From: Adiantum capillus-veneris
Taxonomy: Eukaryota > Streptophyta > Polypodiopsida > Polypodiales > Pteridaceae
Length of the DNA: 64,000 nucleotides
NCBI GenBank assembly: GCA_014529385.2
Contig: CM043957.1
Location: 66,606,003 to 66,670,002, forward strand
Reading direction: 5' to 3'
A model generated the notes under the pieces. That model saw only the letters and a list, made by a program, of their open reading frames with translations. It had not been told where the DNA came from and made no database searches. The translations under genes and the position numbers were made by a program. This document shows, one piece after another, positions 1 through 12,103 of the stretch. Every line of letters begins with the position of its first letter. Within the stretch, counting starts at the first letter, position 1.

Positions 1-77
1 CAGATGAATTCTCTCTTACTTATTCTTTTAACCTATCTCATACTCAAAACTTTTGCACACAGGATGAAGCCCGGGGA

Positions 78-304
78 GGTCACCTAATAAAAATATAACC
101 TATCACGTGAGTTCAACAGAATGGTATTGAAAGTTCTTGAAACTTACAGATATATATATACAAAAGGACATTATTTTTTTAGATTTAAAAAAACTTATAG
201 ATTTTAAAAGAAAAAGGTACATTATATTCCTAACAAAATTAACAGATAAGGGGTTTTACAAACACACGTGATATGGTAGTTTTACACATAATGAACCCCC
301 CGAG
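78..304 (+). repeat. MITE-like dispersed repeat, copy A (diverged)
   Basis: AT-rich, non-coding. It shares the order of landmarks seen in the copies near 30.0, 39.0 and 48.3 kb: a left part with GAGTTCAA(C/T)AGAA, a middle AAGG..CATT.TATTC tract, AAGGGGTTTT, then an ACACACGTGATAT tract and a terminal AACCCCCCGAG. It is the most decayed member, and its middle is closest to the 26.2 kb copy. Borders are approximate. Confidence 0.5.
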
Positions 305-598
305 CCTGACCAGCTGATCCTCCAAGTGGAAGGAGAAATTCTCTTATCTAGCCACTTCATCACGCTTTTTCGCATTGAATAGTGTTGGGATAGGCAAGCT
401 CTCATAAACCTTACGTTGAAATCCATGGATTTGTAATAGGCTTGACGGAAATCTTCCTGCAAAGAAAGGGGATAATTCTCTTTCTTTCTTTCTCTCCCTC
501 TTTTTAATCAAATATCTCTTTACTCGAATTCATCAAGATCACTTATTTCAACCTAGCACCTTAACTTTTTCCTAGGTCCAAAACTTTAATTAACACAC

Positions 599-610
599 GC
601 TCTGATACCA
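599..610 (-). promoter_or_regulatory. LTR-retrotransposon primer-binding site (initiator Met tRNA type)
   Basis: Read on the minus strand this is TGGTATCAGAGC, the standard plant complement of the initiator methionine tRNA 3' end. It lies 2 bp inside an LTR edge (ACA terminus at 613-615 on the minus strand). It therefore marks a minus-strand element whose interior runs off the left edge of the window. No coding remnant of that element is visible in bases 1-598. Confidence 0.75.
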
Positions 611-612
611 CT

Positions 613-3600
613 TGTAAGGTCCCAACATGCCAATACCAAGATCGGGATGGGATCCTTGACAAGTCTCTAGGTCCGATAAAAATCAGAGTCTCTAAACAAA
701 AAAAAATTCCAAGGAATAGACCTTTACCATTGACAATGACTTGGGTCTATAGCCTTAGAAGAAGACCTAGTCTTGTCTCACAACGGAAATGGGGCAACGT
801 AATAAAAGTCCAAAAAACTATTTTGGCCCTATATCTTCCACAAATTGGGCTAAGGTATCCTCAACCAACGTTTTTTTCCCCCTAACAGATGTGAGGGCAC
901 AGCCGCTGCTGGTGGACTCCTCTTCCAAGTGAAGAAGTTTTCTAAACGTTTTAGTGCATAGGGATGGATAGTTACTTGACTAATCAAGTCCACCCGTCTA
1001 TGATTGACAACCTTAGTCAATCCCCACTTACCACCCCGCACTCACACATGATTCTTTTGTTTTGTAATTACTATCACATAGTTTAGCATTTAAAATAATG
1101 GTTTCTTTTAACGTTCCGTCAGAGTAATTCCTTCAATCAAGTATCAAAGACAGCATTGAAAAGCATTCTTTTAGCAAATAGACATCTTTAAACTTAAGAC
1201 AGGGTACTGTCAATCAAAACATTGTCCATAATAACCATGACCAGTACTCCTCTTATCTCAAGACCACCTAAGGGTGAAAAAAATGGCACCCACTCCTTAT
1301 GCATAATCCGGAGTGGATAAACCCCCACCCAAGGTTCCGGGTACCCATACACCAAACCAGTTGCCCATACAACCAGGCAACTCCCCTAGGATAAAAAAAC
1401 GGTATACTAACTTCTGTAGAAACATCAAGACATGACACAGAGTAGAAACTCAACGTTCATGGAGGTAACCGACTTATCCGTGGCTGGAAAGCCAATCATT
1501 ATCATCAAAATATACCAAGGAGTCGGAGGTGTCTTGAGACAAGCTGTCTTAAAGATGATCAATCATATCTTTCCTAATTCAACCAATTTTAACCCAAACA
1601 ATTTTTTCCTACATTATAAACAATGCACGCTGGAAGTTACCCTCCATTTTTGGTCAATTATTTCTTTTCTTATTTGTACTCACTCCTTACGTATGCAATG
1701 CTAACTTAAAACTGAACTTTAAAAGATTTAATTGAACAAAATAGAAATCCACCTGGGACTGCTCGGCCATCTCTTGCTGCGCTGGAGACTGCAAACTTTC
1801 CTCCGTCGGCCTATGGCTAGGCCCAACCTCATGGTCATTAGTGTCTTTATTTTTTTGTTGCTAATATCCTCTTCCTTGGTAAGAGGATTTCCTTTGATTC
1901 TCTTTGGAGCCATTTCGGCAACCTTATAAAAAGACTTAATCAATTAGAGGTTTAATTGAACAATTTCTTTTCTTCCTTTTTACCCAAAAATAAAGATTTT
2001 TGGAGTAAGTAAGTATCCTTGATAGTTAATCGGATGAGATATTCCTCCGGTAACTTCCTTGTACTATAAGTAATTTTCCATAATTACCATTTAATTTGGG
2101 AATCCCTTTAACTAGGTTTATCCTTAATCTATATTCCATTTTAGCCTTAGTGATTTATAAATTTCTATAGGCTAATGGATTACTCACCCTAAATTTTGAT
2201 TGAATATGTTCTATCTTTAGAAATTTTCATAAATTTGATTTATAACCTTTCTCTCCTATACTTATGGTCTAATTTACGCAAAATTTTTCTGATAGTAATT
2301 TGTTATACTAACCATCGATGCTGAGGTAATTTTCCCAACCTTCAATAGTGATTTTGAACCTAAGGTATTTATTTGGTAATTAGATAAATTCATTCACTAA
2401 TTTTATTTCTCTATTTTATAAGCAAAATCGGTTACTTTTAATGAAGATAAGTATTTAAACTATTTATCTGAGGTTGGGGTATTTATCATGGATTCCTCAA
2501 GGTGTGTTCTACCTTTGATAATTACATCAAAGGATTTTGGATTAATCTACTATTTTCCCCCTTTTTAATTTGTCCTAAAAACAGAGTCATTATGCTGGAC
2601 ATAATTATCACAGGTTTCCTAACATATAATTAACCTCTAATAAACAACTCAAAGAAATTTGAATCAATTTACTAATTTTCCCTTTTAATTTGTACTAAAA
2701 ATAGAGTATCTCTACAAAAGTAATTAGGTAAATTAATTATCTGAGCTTGACATAATTATCACGGGTTTCTTAACAAATAATTAACCTTTGATAAATAACT
2801 CAAAGCAATTTGAATCAATTTACTAATTTCTTCCTTTTAATTTGTCCCAAAATCATACTATTTTTGTTAAAGTAATTAGTTAAATTAATTATTTGAGCTT
2901 GACATAATTATCACTGGGTTTCTAACATTTAATTAACCGATGATAAATAACTCAAAGAATTTTGAATAAATTTACTAAAATCCCCTATTTAATTTGTCCT
3001 TACAACAGAGTGTTTCTGCTAAAGTAATTAGGTAAATTAATTATCTGAGCTTGACATAATTATCACCAGTTCCCTAACATATAATTAAACTTTGATAAAT
3101 AACTCAAAACATTTTGAATCACTTAGATTATTTTCTCTTTTAATTTTCTCTAAAAATAGTGTAATTCTGCTTAATTAATTATGAAAATTACTCATAAAAT
3201 TACAAAATAAAAATCCTAGCTTAATGACTGTCTAATGCAGCTCTGATAATTATCTCAACTTAATCTAAAATTAATCAATATATTTCCCATTAATTTATGT
3301 TTAATTTGGATAATTTCAATCCTAATATGATAGGATAATTAATTAGCTTAATATTCCCAAGCTTAATTACAACAATCAGCAGAGAATATTTAATTAATAG
3401 AGGATTTATGAGTATACATAGTCCTAATCTTTAATTTATTAAGAAAATAGATTAATCTAGCATTGCTAATTAAGAAAGATTAGGCTAATTATCGTTTAAG
3501 TTAATCAACTAGAGCTTAATCTCTAGTGATTTTTGCATAGCGATCTCTCTAAATGAGAGAGATTGTGTCAAGGCTCCGAGTCTGTCCGAAATTGTGAAGC

Positions 3601-4101
3601 AAGGGTCATACTTATAGGTTTCTGGGCACTCACAGGCTGGAAAATTGCAGTAGCTTGCATCCCAAGCAGCCCTACACGTCAAAAAATGCCCCTTGCTGCT
3701 AAATCTAGTCTAGAAGAGTTCATCATTACCCCACATAGTCCTCCTCAGCTTCTAGAATCGATTTTTACTATTTTCACTTATTTTTAATGATGAAAATTGG
3801 AAATATCAGTAATTTCTAGAACCTTAAGATAATAAAGTCTTTGTTAATAATAATTACTGAAACCATTTAGTTTTTCTTAACTAATTGAATTCCTAGTGTA
3901 ACCTTTCAGGGTCCGTAACTTTTCCAGATTTTATCAGAATTCTATTCTGAAAATTTCTAGCCCGCGGTTTGTTGTGCTTAAGATTCCAAAAATACCAATA
4001 TTTGTCATGGTTGGACAATTCTACATTGATTTTTCAATAATCATATCAGTTGAATTAAGATTTATACAATCTTTAAGGTTTCAGAAACTGGAAACCTTAC
4101 A
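613..4101 (-). mobile_element. Putative very long LTR (about 3.5 kb) of a minus-strand LTR retrotransposon
   Basis: The unit starts TGTAAGGTCCC next to the primer-binding site at 599-610 and appears to end at CCTTACA near 4101, giving inverted ends TGTAAGG...CCTTACA. Between them there is no retroviral-type coding sequence, only AT-rich DNA and a 152-bp tandem array. Multi-kilobase LTRs are known from gypsy lineages such as Tekay/Del, which would fit. The left edge is well supported by the adjacent primer site. The right edge is an inference from the terminal motif, because the partner LTR lies outside the window. Short frames at 1432-1943 and 3563-3787 show no recognisable domain. Confidence 0.38.
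2465..3180. repeat. 152-bp AT-rich tandem array, about 4.5 copies
   Basis: The landmark CTTGACATAATTATCAC (first copy CTGGACATAATTATCAC) recurs at 2595, 2746, 2898 and 3050, spacing 151-152 bp. Each unit also carries TAACATATAATTAA, ATAACTCAAAG and CTTTTAATTTGTCC. Copies differ by point changes and small indels. The array lies inside the putative long LTR. It is non-coding. Confidence 0.85.
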
Positions 4102-4199
4102 AGAGGCAACAATTTAGCAATTTGTTGCCTACATACAACAACATCAGACTGCACACAACAATTGTATTTGTATGAGCGGATATGGAAAGATCAACAAGG

Positions 4200-5165
4200 A
4201 GTAACATAAAAATTGCAACGATTTGAAGGTCGAGATGTTTCAAAATTTTGCCATGTTTATGAGCAATCCATGGAGGATAATGGGATTGATGATCATGAAG
4301 TAGTTGAAGGTTTTCACTTGATTGTCGTGCTAGAGCTTAGGGCTCGAACTGGGGAGATACAAGCTCCACTAGGACCAAACTAGCAAAATTTTAGAAAGGC
4401 ATTACAGGTAGAGTATTTCCTTGAAGATTCTCAAAGGGTAACTAAGCAGAGTTTTATGAAGTGGATCCACCAGAAAAACAAGGATTTATCTGCATGAGAG
4501 CTCCTACAAGAATTTGAAAAGAAATTTGAGCAACTATCTACAAGAGAGTAGCGGTCATTGAAATAAGAACGAGTAGAGTTATTTGTCAAAGATGCTGACA
4601 GAGCTTGGTGTAGCTACTTCAGGATTCAATAGTTGATTGGGGTTTAACATCTGATTGGAAGTTGGTTTCTGAAGAAGTTAACATGATTGTAAAGCGGGAG
4701 ATGAGGGTGGATAAGATGATTGTGGTTGATCCCATGGAGACAACGTATGAAGAAATTAAGGAAAAGTCAGCCTCTCCAAAACAAAAATTAGAGGATCCTG
4801 TTTTTGACAAGCTGATTAAAGGTATACAAGAATTAAATCTAAATTTGAAAGCAATTAAGCTTGAAGGGGTAGGCACAAAGAGTTCCACTTCAAAGCCCAG
4901 GCAACGACCTCCACACAAGGATTGGGATGACCACTACAAGTGGTGTGATAGTAAAGATCATGAATGCAAAGGCTGTGAAGATTTTGATGAAGCTTACAAG
5001 AAAAATGTGGTTTTTCGGAAAGACAAGAAGATTCATCTCAAAGCAATAGGTGAGCCGCTCCATTTGAATTTTGGGAGGGGTGGTACGAAGAAGTTATCAG
5101 AGGAAATACAGCAGAATGTTGCTATGATAGAAGCAACTACATATGGGTTGCAATTTATACAATAA
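4200..5165 (+). pseudogene. gypsy gag remnant (copy 1)
   Basis: A broken gag-like frame begins near 4200 (helical, charged) and continues in another frame as a 167-residue open stretch at 4662-5165. That stretch has a Cys/His knuckle-like motif WCDSKDHECKGCEDF (about residues 93-107), followed by the conserved NFGRGG segment. Stops at 4381, 4495 and 4549 break the upstream half. The role would be capsid and nucleocapsid formation. Function is lost. Confidence 0.65.
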
Positions 5166-5469
5166 TACAGATGATGAAGGTGCAAGAGCTAAAGGTGATT
5201 TGTGGCCTTATCCTTTGAAGATTGTAGAAGCAGGCAAGGTGACTCATGGAAAATTATGTCAGGTTGGGAATTGCATTAGGGAAACTACAGGATGGGCAAA
5301 TCTGGTAGATTCACTTTCAATATATGCATTTATTGCCAGGTCTCAAGCTAATGAAGCGATAGTAGAAGAGAAAATCAAAAGAGATGAAGATATTGGAGGA
5401 TCATAAAAAAGAGCAACTAGATCTAGCGGTAAGCAAGATGAAGGGTCTGCTTCCAAACCTACTCCAAAA

Positions 5470-6406
5470 GTGGTAATGGAAGAGGCATCAAAAGATGAGA
5501 AGCAAGGTAAACCAAAGGGACCTTCCTATAAGATAAAATCAGACATTGAGTTGGCTACATATCTAAAGAAGGTTTTTGAAGAGCGCATTCTCAATAACAA
5601 AGTGGAGCTCACGCTGGGTGACATCTTGGGAATTGCCAAGCATGAGTTTCATGAGGATATTATTGACATTATCAAGAGGAAATGTCAGATATCAAGTGAG
5701 CAAGAACCTGATGCAGTTTAAAGTCAAATGATTCACCACATTGAGTCAATTTTGGATGCTTATGAAGAGGCATTTGAATATGAAAACTCAAAGGCTATGG
5801 TAGTTTCAAATCTAGGTATATCTGAGGTAAGGCATGTTCATTTTAATGACAATGGAGATGAGGAAGTTGTGCCAGGATTCACTCTTCTAGGCTCATTGGG
5901 CCAGAGCAACGACATAAACCATTGTGAATCTTGGGGACATTGAAGAGCCAGTTCTAGCACTTGTGGACCATGGGTCAGAAATCATTCTTATGGCAAAGAG
6001 CTGGCACAAGAAAGGAAAAAGACCTATGGATGTGGATCATGATTGGAGGAATTGAGCTACCAGTATGCTTCTAGGGGATCTTTATAATGCATGTGAAAAT
6101 GTTAAGGTAACTATTGGGGTTGTTCATGATGCACAATTTTTTTTTATACAGGAGCATTCATCCTATCCACTCATATTGGGACAACCCTACATTATGGTTG
6201 TGTGCATGGAAACAAAGGTGTTAGATGATGGCTCAGCCTATTTTAGGATCAGAAGCAGGGATAGTAAAAGGGATGTTCAGTTTTTGACTGTGTGTGTAGA
6301 TCATGCCAAAAACAAAGATAGCCTACGTGATCATCCATTGCCGAAGACACGCAAAGAGTTCAAAGAACACAGGTTTTCACATGATTTTCTTGGGGTGCCA
6401 CTATAA
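5470..6406 (+). pseudogene. gypsy gag-pol junction and aspartic protease remnant (copy 1)
   Basis: Open stretches at 5470-5721 and 5728-5943 are acidic linkers between gag and pol. A retropepsin-like domain follows: the active-site motif survives as VDHGSEI near 5965, where the family normally has Asp-Ser/Thr-Gly. The flap-side LILGQPY motif lies near 6170-6195 inside the 6065-6406 frame. The frame changes between active site and flap, with a stop at 6054. It would cleave the polyprotein. It is inactive here. Confidence 0.65.
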
Positions 6407-7104
6407 AGCGGTACTATGGTGGTACAGAGGTGGGAAATCTCTCGCAAAGAGAGACTTTCTCTTTGGGGTTTTTGGGATTAACATTTGAGGGTTCGATGTC
6501 ATACATGAAGTTTAATGAGCTACCTAAATGGGAAAAGAAATATGTGCCAGGTATTCAAAGAGAATGTAGGGATATGATGTTCTTGAACCAGATGATGTGA
6601 TTTCAAGGATCTTTGAAGAGGTCTCTTATGTGGATACTATGTCAGAGATAGAGGAGATCATGCAACACAAGTTACAAAGTGGAACTGACATAGTTAAAGT
6701 ACATTCAATGGACATGTATGAAGAACTGGATTTATATGAAGCACTTACACATATGAAGGAGGATTTGGGTGAAGCAGTTGAAGTCCAAGTAGAGACAAAA
6801 TATAAATCTCTTGCGAATAAGGTGAGGCCAGTGGCTACACCTTTGCCAGAAGATAGTGATGGAGTAATCATGAGAACGCTTCTTGCCATCCTATGCTGAC
6901 AAATCTAAAGAACATTGGGCATAAGTTCACTGAAGAGACGTTGAAGCAATTGAAGATTAGAGAGGAGAATTTCCTTACTAAAGAGGAGATCTAATGCTTT
7001 TGAGAGATGCCTGGAAATCATGGTAAAGCCTTTGCTTTTGAGCCTGATGAGATTGGGTGTGCAGACCCAAATGTTGTTTCTCCTATGGTTATATTTAATG
7101 TTCC

Positions 7105-7950
7105 TCATATGCCATGGAGTTGACGCCCTATTCCAGTATCCAAAGATAACTTGCCAAAGCTCATTGATTTGTTAAATTAGAAGATAAGGATGGGTATTTT
7201 GGAACCATCATGTGCACCATACTCTAAATGGTGGTTTACCATTCCAAAGAAGAATGGTACCCTAAGGTTCATTCAAGATATGCAACCAATCAACAAAGTA
7301 ACAATCCGCAATGTGGGTACACGTCCAATAGTGGATGAGTTTGCTGAGGTTTTTGTAGGAAGATCCATCTACTCTATGGGTGATCTTTACTCAGGATATG
7401 ATTAGTTTCAGATTGCTTTGGAGAGCAATGATCTTACTACAATGCGTACATGTCTTGGTTTGGTGAGGATGTGCACTCTACCACAAGGTGCTACAAACTC
7501 TGTAGCCCACATGATGAATGGCATGAGTAAGGTAGTAAGGGATTTTATTCCTCATGTTAATACGCATTTCATCAATGATTTGCTCATCAAGGGATGTGAA
7601 GAAGGGTTTAAAGATGAGGTAAAAGACCAGAGGAGGTGCCAATAATTTGTTTCCCAACATATTACTGACTGTGATGCCATTTTATCTAGGCTTGAAGAAG
7701 TTAACTTGACACTTTCAGGGCCAAAATCATTTTTTGGTGCTAAAGAGGTTTTAATTGTGGGGCATATGTGTGGCCCAGATGGAAGAAGACCAAGTCTGGT
7801 TAAAGGTGAAGATATACAGAAGATGAAAGAAACATACACATTGGTTACTAAGGTTCAAAGGTTTTTGAGTGCATGTGTATTTTATTGTATTTGGTTACTG
7901 CACTTTTCTCATGTTGCAGAGGTGCTTTATCAATTTAAGGAAGGGTAAAA
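7105..7950 (+). pseudogene. gypsy reverse transcriptase remnant (copy 1)
   Basis: Successive frames give fingers and palm motifs in order: ILEPSCAPYS, IPKKNGTLRF, DLYSGYD, LPQGATNSVAHMM and, in place of the catalytic Tyr-x-Asp-Asp box, FINDLL at 7567-7584 (7418-7645 frame). The thumb/connection follows to about 7950. Stops at 7178, 7403 and 7643 interrupt the frame. Loss of the first catalytic aspartate alone would disable DNA synthesis. Confidence 0.85.
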
Positions 7951-7974
7951 AGGTTTGTATGGGAAGAAGTCATA

Positions 7975-8420
7975 CAATGGCCATCAAAAAATTGAAAAAA
8001 ATGTTTCTCCAGGCTCCTACCTCAAGAAAGGTTGACTATAAGTGTGGAAGGCCAGTAATCTCAACCGTTGACACTAGTCTGACAAGTATCCGGTGGGCTA
8101 TAGGTCAAGATGATCAGGATGGTCACAAGTGTGCAGTCTGGTTTGGAGCAAAAGTGCTTAATGATTGTCAAAGAGGTTACCCGCAGGTTAACAAAGAACT
8201 TTGGGGTGTTGCTACTATGATGAGGTCTGACAAAGAATATTTTGTAGGTGCTTTAGTTGTGGTAGAGATAGATTGTTTACCATTGATAGGGATGATTGCA
8301 AGCTGTACTACTCCGGAAATTGCAATGTTATGATGGATAGCCTTTATTAAGTCTCTTAACCCAGATTTTTGTCACATTGCAGGTAGAAATAACCCTGTAG
8401 CAGATATGTTGCTAAGGGAC
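7975..8420 (+). pseudogene. gypsy RNase H remnant (copy 1)
   Basis: An open stretch to 8333 reads as the Ty3 RNase H: a TVDTSLTSIRWAIGQ start (first catalytic Asp), the KELWGV helix and EIDCLPLIGM. A stop (TGA, 8331-8333) comes just before the continuation SLNPDFCHIAGRNNPVADM, which carries the terminal catalytic Asp region. It would degrade the RNA strand of the replication hybrid. The copy is broken. Confidence 0.75.
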
Positions 8421-8748
8421 AGATATAAAGATGAAGAAGAAATGTTTACCACCACTAGTGATGATGTGGGCTTAAAGCTCTACACCTCTTTTCATTTACA
8501 TGCAAGCTGTGGTACTCATGCTCATGTTTTTGAAGTCTTTTCTAAAGAGTGTAAGATGGAAAATGGCTTTTGATAGGCCGTTACCTCAGTACTCTTACCA
8601 GGCAAGAGGGATGGAGTGATCAAGAGTACAAGAGGATCAGAAAGAAGGCTTATGGGTACTTTTTAAAGGATGGTCATTTGTGGAAGTAACCAAAGCGTTC
8701 AAAACGGGTACCACAACGTGTTGTTATGATAAATAAACTCAACAACAG

Positions 8749-9950
8749 ATGATTAAAGAGTTTCATGAAAGTTTATGGGCCAGGGCCGGACACAGAGGGG
8801 TATGTGCAACTTTTGTCAAAATCAAGGATCACTATTGGTGGAAGGGAATGTACAAAGATGTTGCTCAATTTGTGGAAACTTTCTTAGTATGCCAGCAATA
8901 TTCTAATGTATGGCATCCAAATGGATTACATCCTACTTATCCACTAGCTATGCATTACAAGTGGGTAGTAGATTTGATTACAATACCAGCCGATTTTTGG
9001 CAGATGAGGTATAATGTTCGTGCTAGAGAAGATCTCACTAATCAGGTTGAAGGAAGAGCTTTGCGTGCTATATGCAAATTTTTGCTTGAAGATGTAATTT
9101 CCAGGTATGGTTGTGTTGGAAAAATCACTGTTGACAGAGGAGAGCTGGATGCAAATGAAGCTTGTGAGTTCTTTGCTCGTTTGGGCATCAAATTGGCTCT
9201 TACTACGGTGTACGATCCAGAAGGTAATGGGAAGAGTGAAAGGGGGCATCCGCATATTGTTAAGGCTTTAGCAAAGGCATGCCAATGACATATTGGTGGT
9301 TGGCCTAAGCGCTAACTTTTGCTTTATGGGCCGATTGCACTACGCATAGTTTAGTTATCGGTTATATGCCATTTGAATTGATGCACAGACAGAAACCTAT
9401 TATGCCTACATAGGAGGCAGTTATGTCTTGGACCATAATTCCATGGGAAGTAGATACGTCTACAGAAGATTGGCTTGCTTTACCTATTCACCAACTTGAG
9501 AGGCATCGAGAAGATATTGAGCAGGCCAAAGAAAAGCTCAAGGAGGCAAAGTTGAAGAATAAAGCAGCATTTGATGAGAAGCATAGGTTACGCCTTATGC
9601 TATCAAAGATCGAGATTGTGTACTTGTTTATGACAGTAGCTTGAGAAACCAATACTCTGCTATGTGAAAGATGGTCAAGCGGTGGTTTGGAGCATAAGTT
9701 GTACTTCATGTTTATGACAATGCAACATATAAATTATGTGAGCTCGATCACACTGAGCTTAGAGTTCCTATTGCAGGGAAAAGGATCAAATTGTTTAAGA
9801 AATGGGAAGGTGAGTTTAATTTTGAGGATCAAATCTTAGATCAGCAGCCAAGGAATGATGATTATATGTATGCATCAGACGATGTGTCTGATGAAGCTTA
9901 TGATGATCCAAATTAAAGGGAAAGAAGGTTGGCACATGGCAGAGATGTGT
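8749..9950 (+). pseudogene. gypsy integrase remnant (copy 1)
   Basis: The 179-residue stretch at 8749-9288 holds the His2Cys2 zinc domain (HESLWARAGHRG ... FLVCQQYS) and the catalytic core. The three acidic residues are still visible in WVVDL, VDRGELD and GKSERGH. After a stop at 9286 the C-terminal region continues in pieces (9423-9644: charged helix LERHREDIEQAKEKLKEAK) to the polypurine tract. The DDE triad is intact although the frame is not. Confidence 0.85.
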
Positions 9951-9953
9951 AGG

Positions 9954-9968
9954 TTTAGAGGGGGTGGA
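9954..9968 (+). promoter_or_regulatory. Polypurine tract of gypsy copy 1, followed by 3' LTR start
   Basis: TTTAGAGGGGGTGGA is followed directly by TGTCATGCC, a typical junction of polypurine tract and LTR. The copy-2 element has TTCAGAGGGGGTGGA at 63288-63302 followed by TTTCATGCC, so the junction is conserved between copies. The tract primes plus-strand DNA synthesis. Confidence 0.75.
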
Positions 9969-10817
9969 TGTCATGCCGCTCCGCTTTCATGATGGGAAAA
10001 AGAGAAAAGAAATGCAAGCTAATCTTCTTTGAAGCCTACACATTTATTGAGCAGTGATGATCAGGGCTTGTTAACAAGCCAAGTTTAATGCTAAATGGAT
10101 GCTAGATGCGGCTTTAAGGGGCCATAACTTATGTTTTTTTATGATAAAAGTGGGTATGTTTGCGGTGACTAAAAATGGAAGCTTATAGTCTAGAACTACA
10201 GTCCTCAAGGTGCTCTACGAGCCTGTCCTTACAATTCGTCAACAATTGGAGCTACGGTGAGGAAGTTATGTCAGCTTGAAGTTTGAGTTGATGTGGATAC
10301 ATACCCGATTGGGCAACTGTAGCTGATGGGGCAGAAATGAAGTGAGTGCATCGGCCTGAAGTGCTTACTTTGTGGAGCACGTTGGTCTTTTCAAATCAGC
10401 GATCAAAGATCTTGTCACCAAGTTATTACCAGTTTAAGTTTCCTCGGGGGCTAGTTCCGTGCCAAGTCGTTCACCTTGGCCGGTGTGCCATCTGGGAGTT
10501 TTACAGCCTCAACAGGGTTTGTATGCGTTCTATGCAGCTTGAGAAGGCTATAGGAATTTACGGCTCATTAGACAGAGTTCGGATGAGATAATATGGCTTG
10601 AGGCTGGTGTCATTTGTCGACACTACTGAGCTAGATAATTTCTGGCATCATCCAAGAAGATGATACAAGAAATAAACAATTGAGTGCAAAGGGAATGCCT
10701 TCCGGCATATGCAATCACCTATACGTGCATCTTAAAATCATGTGGCATTATCCGAGATGCTGATATGGGCAGTAGAATTCACAATGATATTGTCATTTAA
10801 GGACAAATGTTGTGCCA
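9969..10817 (+). other. Probable start of 3' LTR of gypsy copy 1, end not defined
   Basis: Non-coding sequence begins TGTCATGCC immediately after the polypurine tract. No matching 5' LTR is seen in the window, so the LTR end cannot be fixed. The stretch holds only short shadow frames (for example 10346-10591). Confidence 0.4.
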
Positions 10818-10820
10818 TTG

Positions 10821-11106
10821 AATGCTTTGGCTGACTGTATACCCAATGTGGTTGGCCGAAATGTATACCAAATGTTGTTCCTAGCCATGCTTTGCCCGAT
10901 GAGTATACCAAATGTGGTACCCCTACAAATTCACAAGAAGTTCTCGAAGGCTTCTTGTCCGAATTATCTTTATTTAGAATGTGTTCATTGTTACAAGGTC
11001 TACATTGTTGTGGCAAGCAAGCACTGAGCTGTTTTCACCAGTTGCATAGAGAAGGCCTGTCACAATGCTTTGCTTTGGTTGATGTGTATAACCAAATGTG
11101 GTGCCC
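10821..11106 (+). repeat. Four-fold imperfect motif GTATAccAAATGTGGT
   Basis: Related blocks occur at 10821-10853, 10852-10880, 10885-10920 and 11064-11106. Each joins a (A/C)ATGCTTTG-like lead (missing in the second) to a GTATA(C/A)CCAAATGT(G/T)GT core. Spacing is irregular, so this is a clustered motif rather than a clean tandem array. No coding support. Confidence 0.55.
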
Positions 11107-11179
11107 TTTACTCCGGCCGCCCAAGGAGTTTGGGGCAATGGTCGCCCAAAGCCATTGGCCGCCCATGGGATGTCCACCC

Positions 11180-12100
11180 ACTTTAATTAAAACAAGCTTG
11201 GAGTGTGAAAAGGGGGGAAAATGAGGAGAAGTAGTGCAGATAGTGATGAAGATGACGCAGGGGAGAGAGAATGGAGGATCAGAGCGGGCAGTGGGAAGGT
11301 CAAATGGGCACCGCGTAGAGTCGAAAGTTTCTTAGCGAGCGTTGCACCCCCTTTTGTACCATTCTCTGTGTGTTTTGGTGCTGTGATGAAAATGGCCTTC
11401 CACATCATCATTTTTGTCCACATGCCTTAGCAACGACGGCATCATCATTGCTAAAGGCTTAAAAAATAAATAAAGGGTAAGTAGGAGAAGTAGATAACGA
11501 GTGTGGGAGATAAGGCGAGGAAGGCATAGCAAAGGGGAAGCTCGGAAGGAAGCAGGAGAAGAAGTGAAGGGAAGGAAACATAGGGGGAGTTGGAGCTCGG
11601 AAAGGAGGGGTAGAAGAGGAAAGAAGGGAGAGAGCTGTGGAGGCGGAGAAGGAAGAACTTCAACAAATCTCTCTCTCTCTATCAACCTTGGAGGGAAGGA
11701 AGGCACCGCAAGGGAGGGAAGTCAAAGCTAATCTCTTTTTTTCTCTCTCTCGATCAAGAAAATCATGAGGGAAAATGTGTGTGTGTGTGTGTCTTTTGGC
11801 AAGCATAAGGAAGCCGAGAACATCTCTCTCTCTCCCTTAGTCTCTAATGAGCAAGCAAAGTTCAATAAGCTCGGCAAGGGACCAAGGACATAAAGGAGTG
11901 AGGATGACGCAAAAAAAAGCAAGGCGGCTATCTCATTCTCAAAGAGGACCATGGACAAAGAAGCTCTCTCGACCCTGAGGGTTAGAAACAAGCACAACTG
12001 CTTTTGATTTCGGTGGATAATGAAGAAATAACGACATGTCAACATGAGGGTAAGAAACAAAGGGAAGATGTGTTTATAGCAAGAGAAGCAGTAAGGCAAG
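11180..12100. other. Spacer with purine-rich low-complexity sequence
   Basis: From about 11465 to 11725 the plus strand is strongly purine-biased (GGAAG and GGAGAA runs). CT and GT microsatellites follow (11733-11795). Open frames on both strands here (such as 11332-11706 minus) are products of the base bias. No gene is seen. Confidence 0.6.
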
Positions 12101-12103
12101 AAC

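Larger units (their letters stand above)
4200..9968 (+). mobile_element. Ty3/gypsy retrotransposon, decayed internal region (copy 1)
   Basis: Plus-strand remnants occur in the gypsy order gag, protease, reverse transcriptase, RNase H, integrase, then a polypurine tract. Every domain contains stops or frameshifts, so the copy is dead. The same family recurs near 62.5-63.3 kb, where the integrase, chromatin-end region and polypurine tract are clearly homologous. The 5' LTR of copy 1 was not identified. The sequence just upstream (4102-4199) gave no clear primer site. Confidence 0.85.

Noticed and set aside
2465-3180. CRISPR-like array
   Set aside because: Units are contiguous 152-bp AT-rich tandem copies without short repeats and unique spacers, and the DNA is plant nuclear.
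11332-11731. 124-residue and 76-residue frames on opposite strands
   Set aside because: They come from purine/pyrimidine bias and lack any domain or codon signal.
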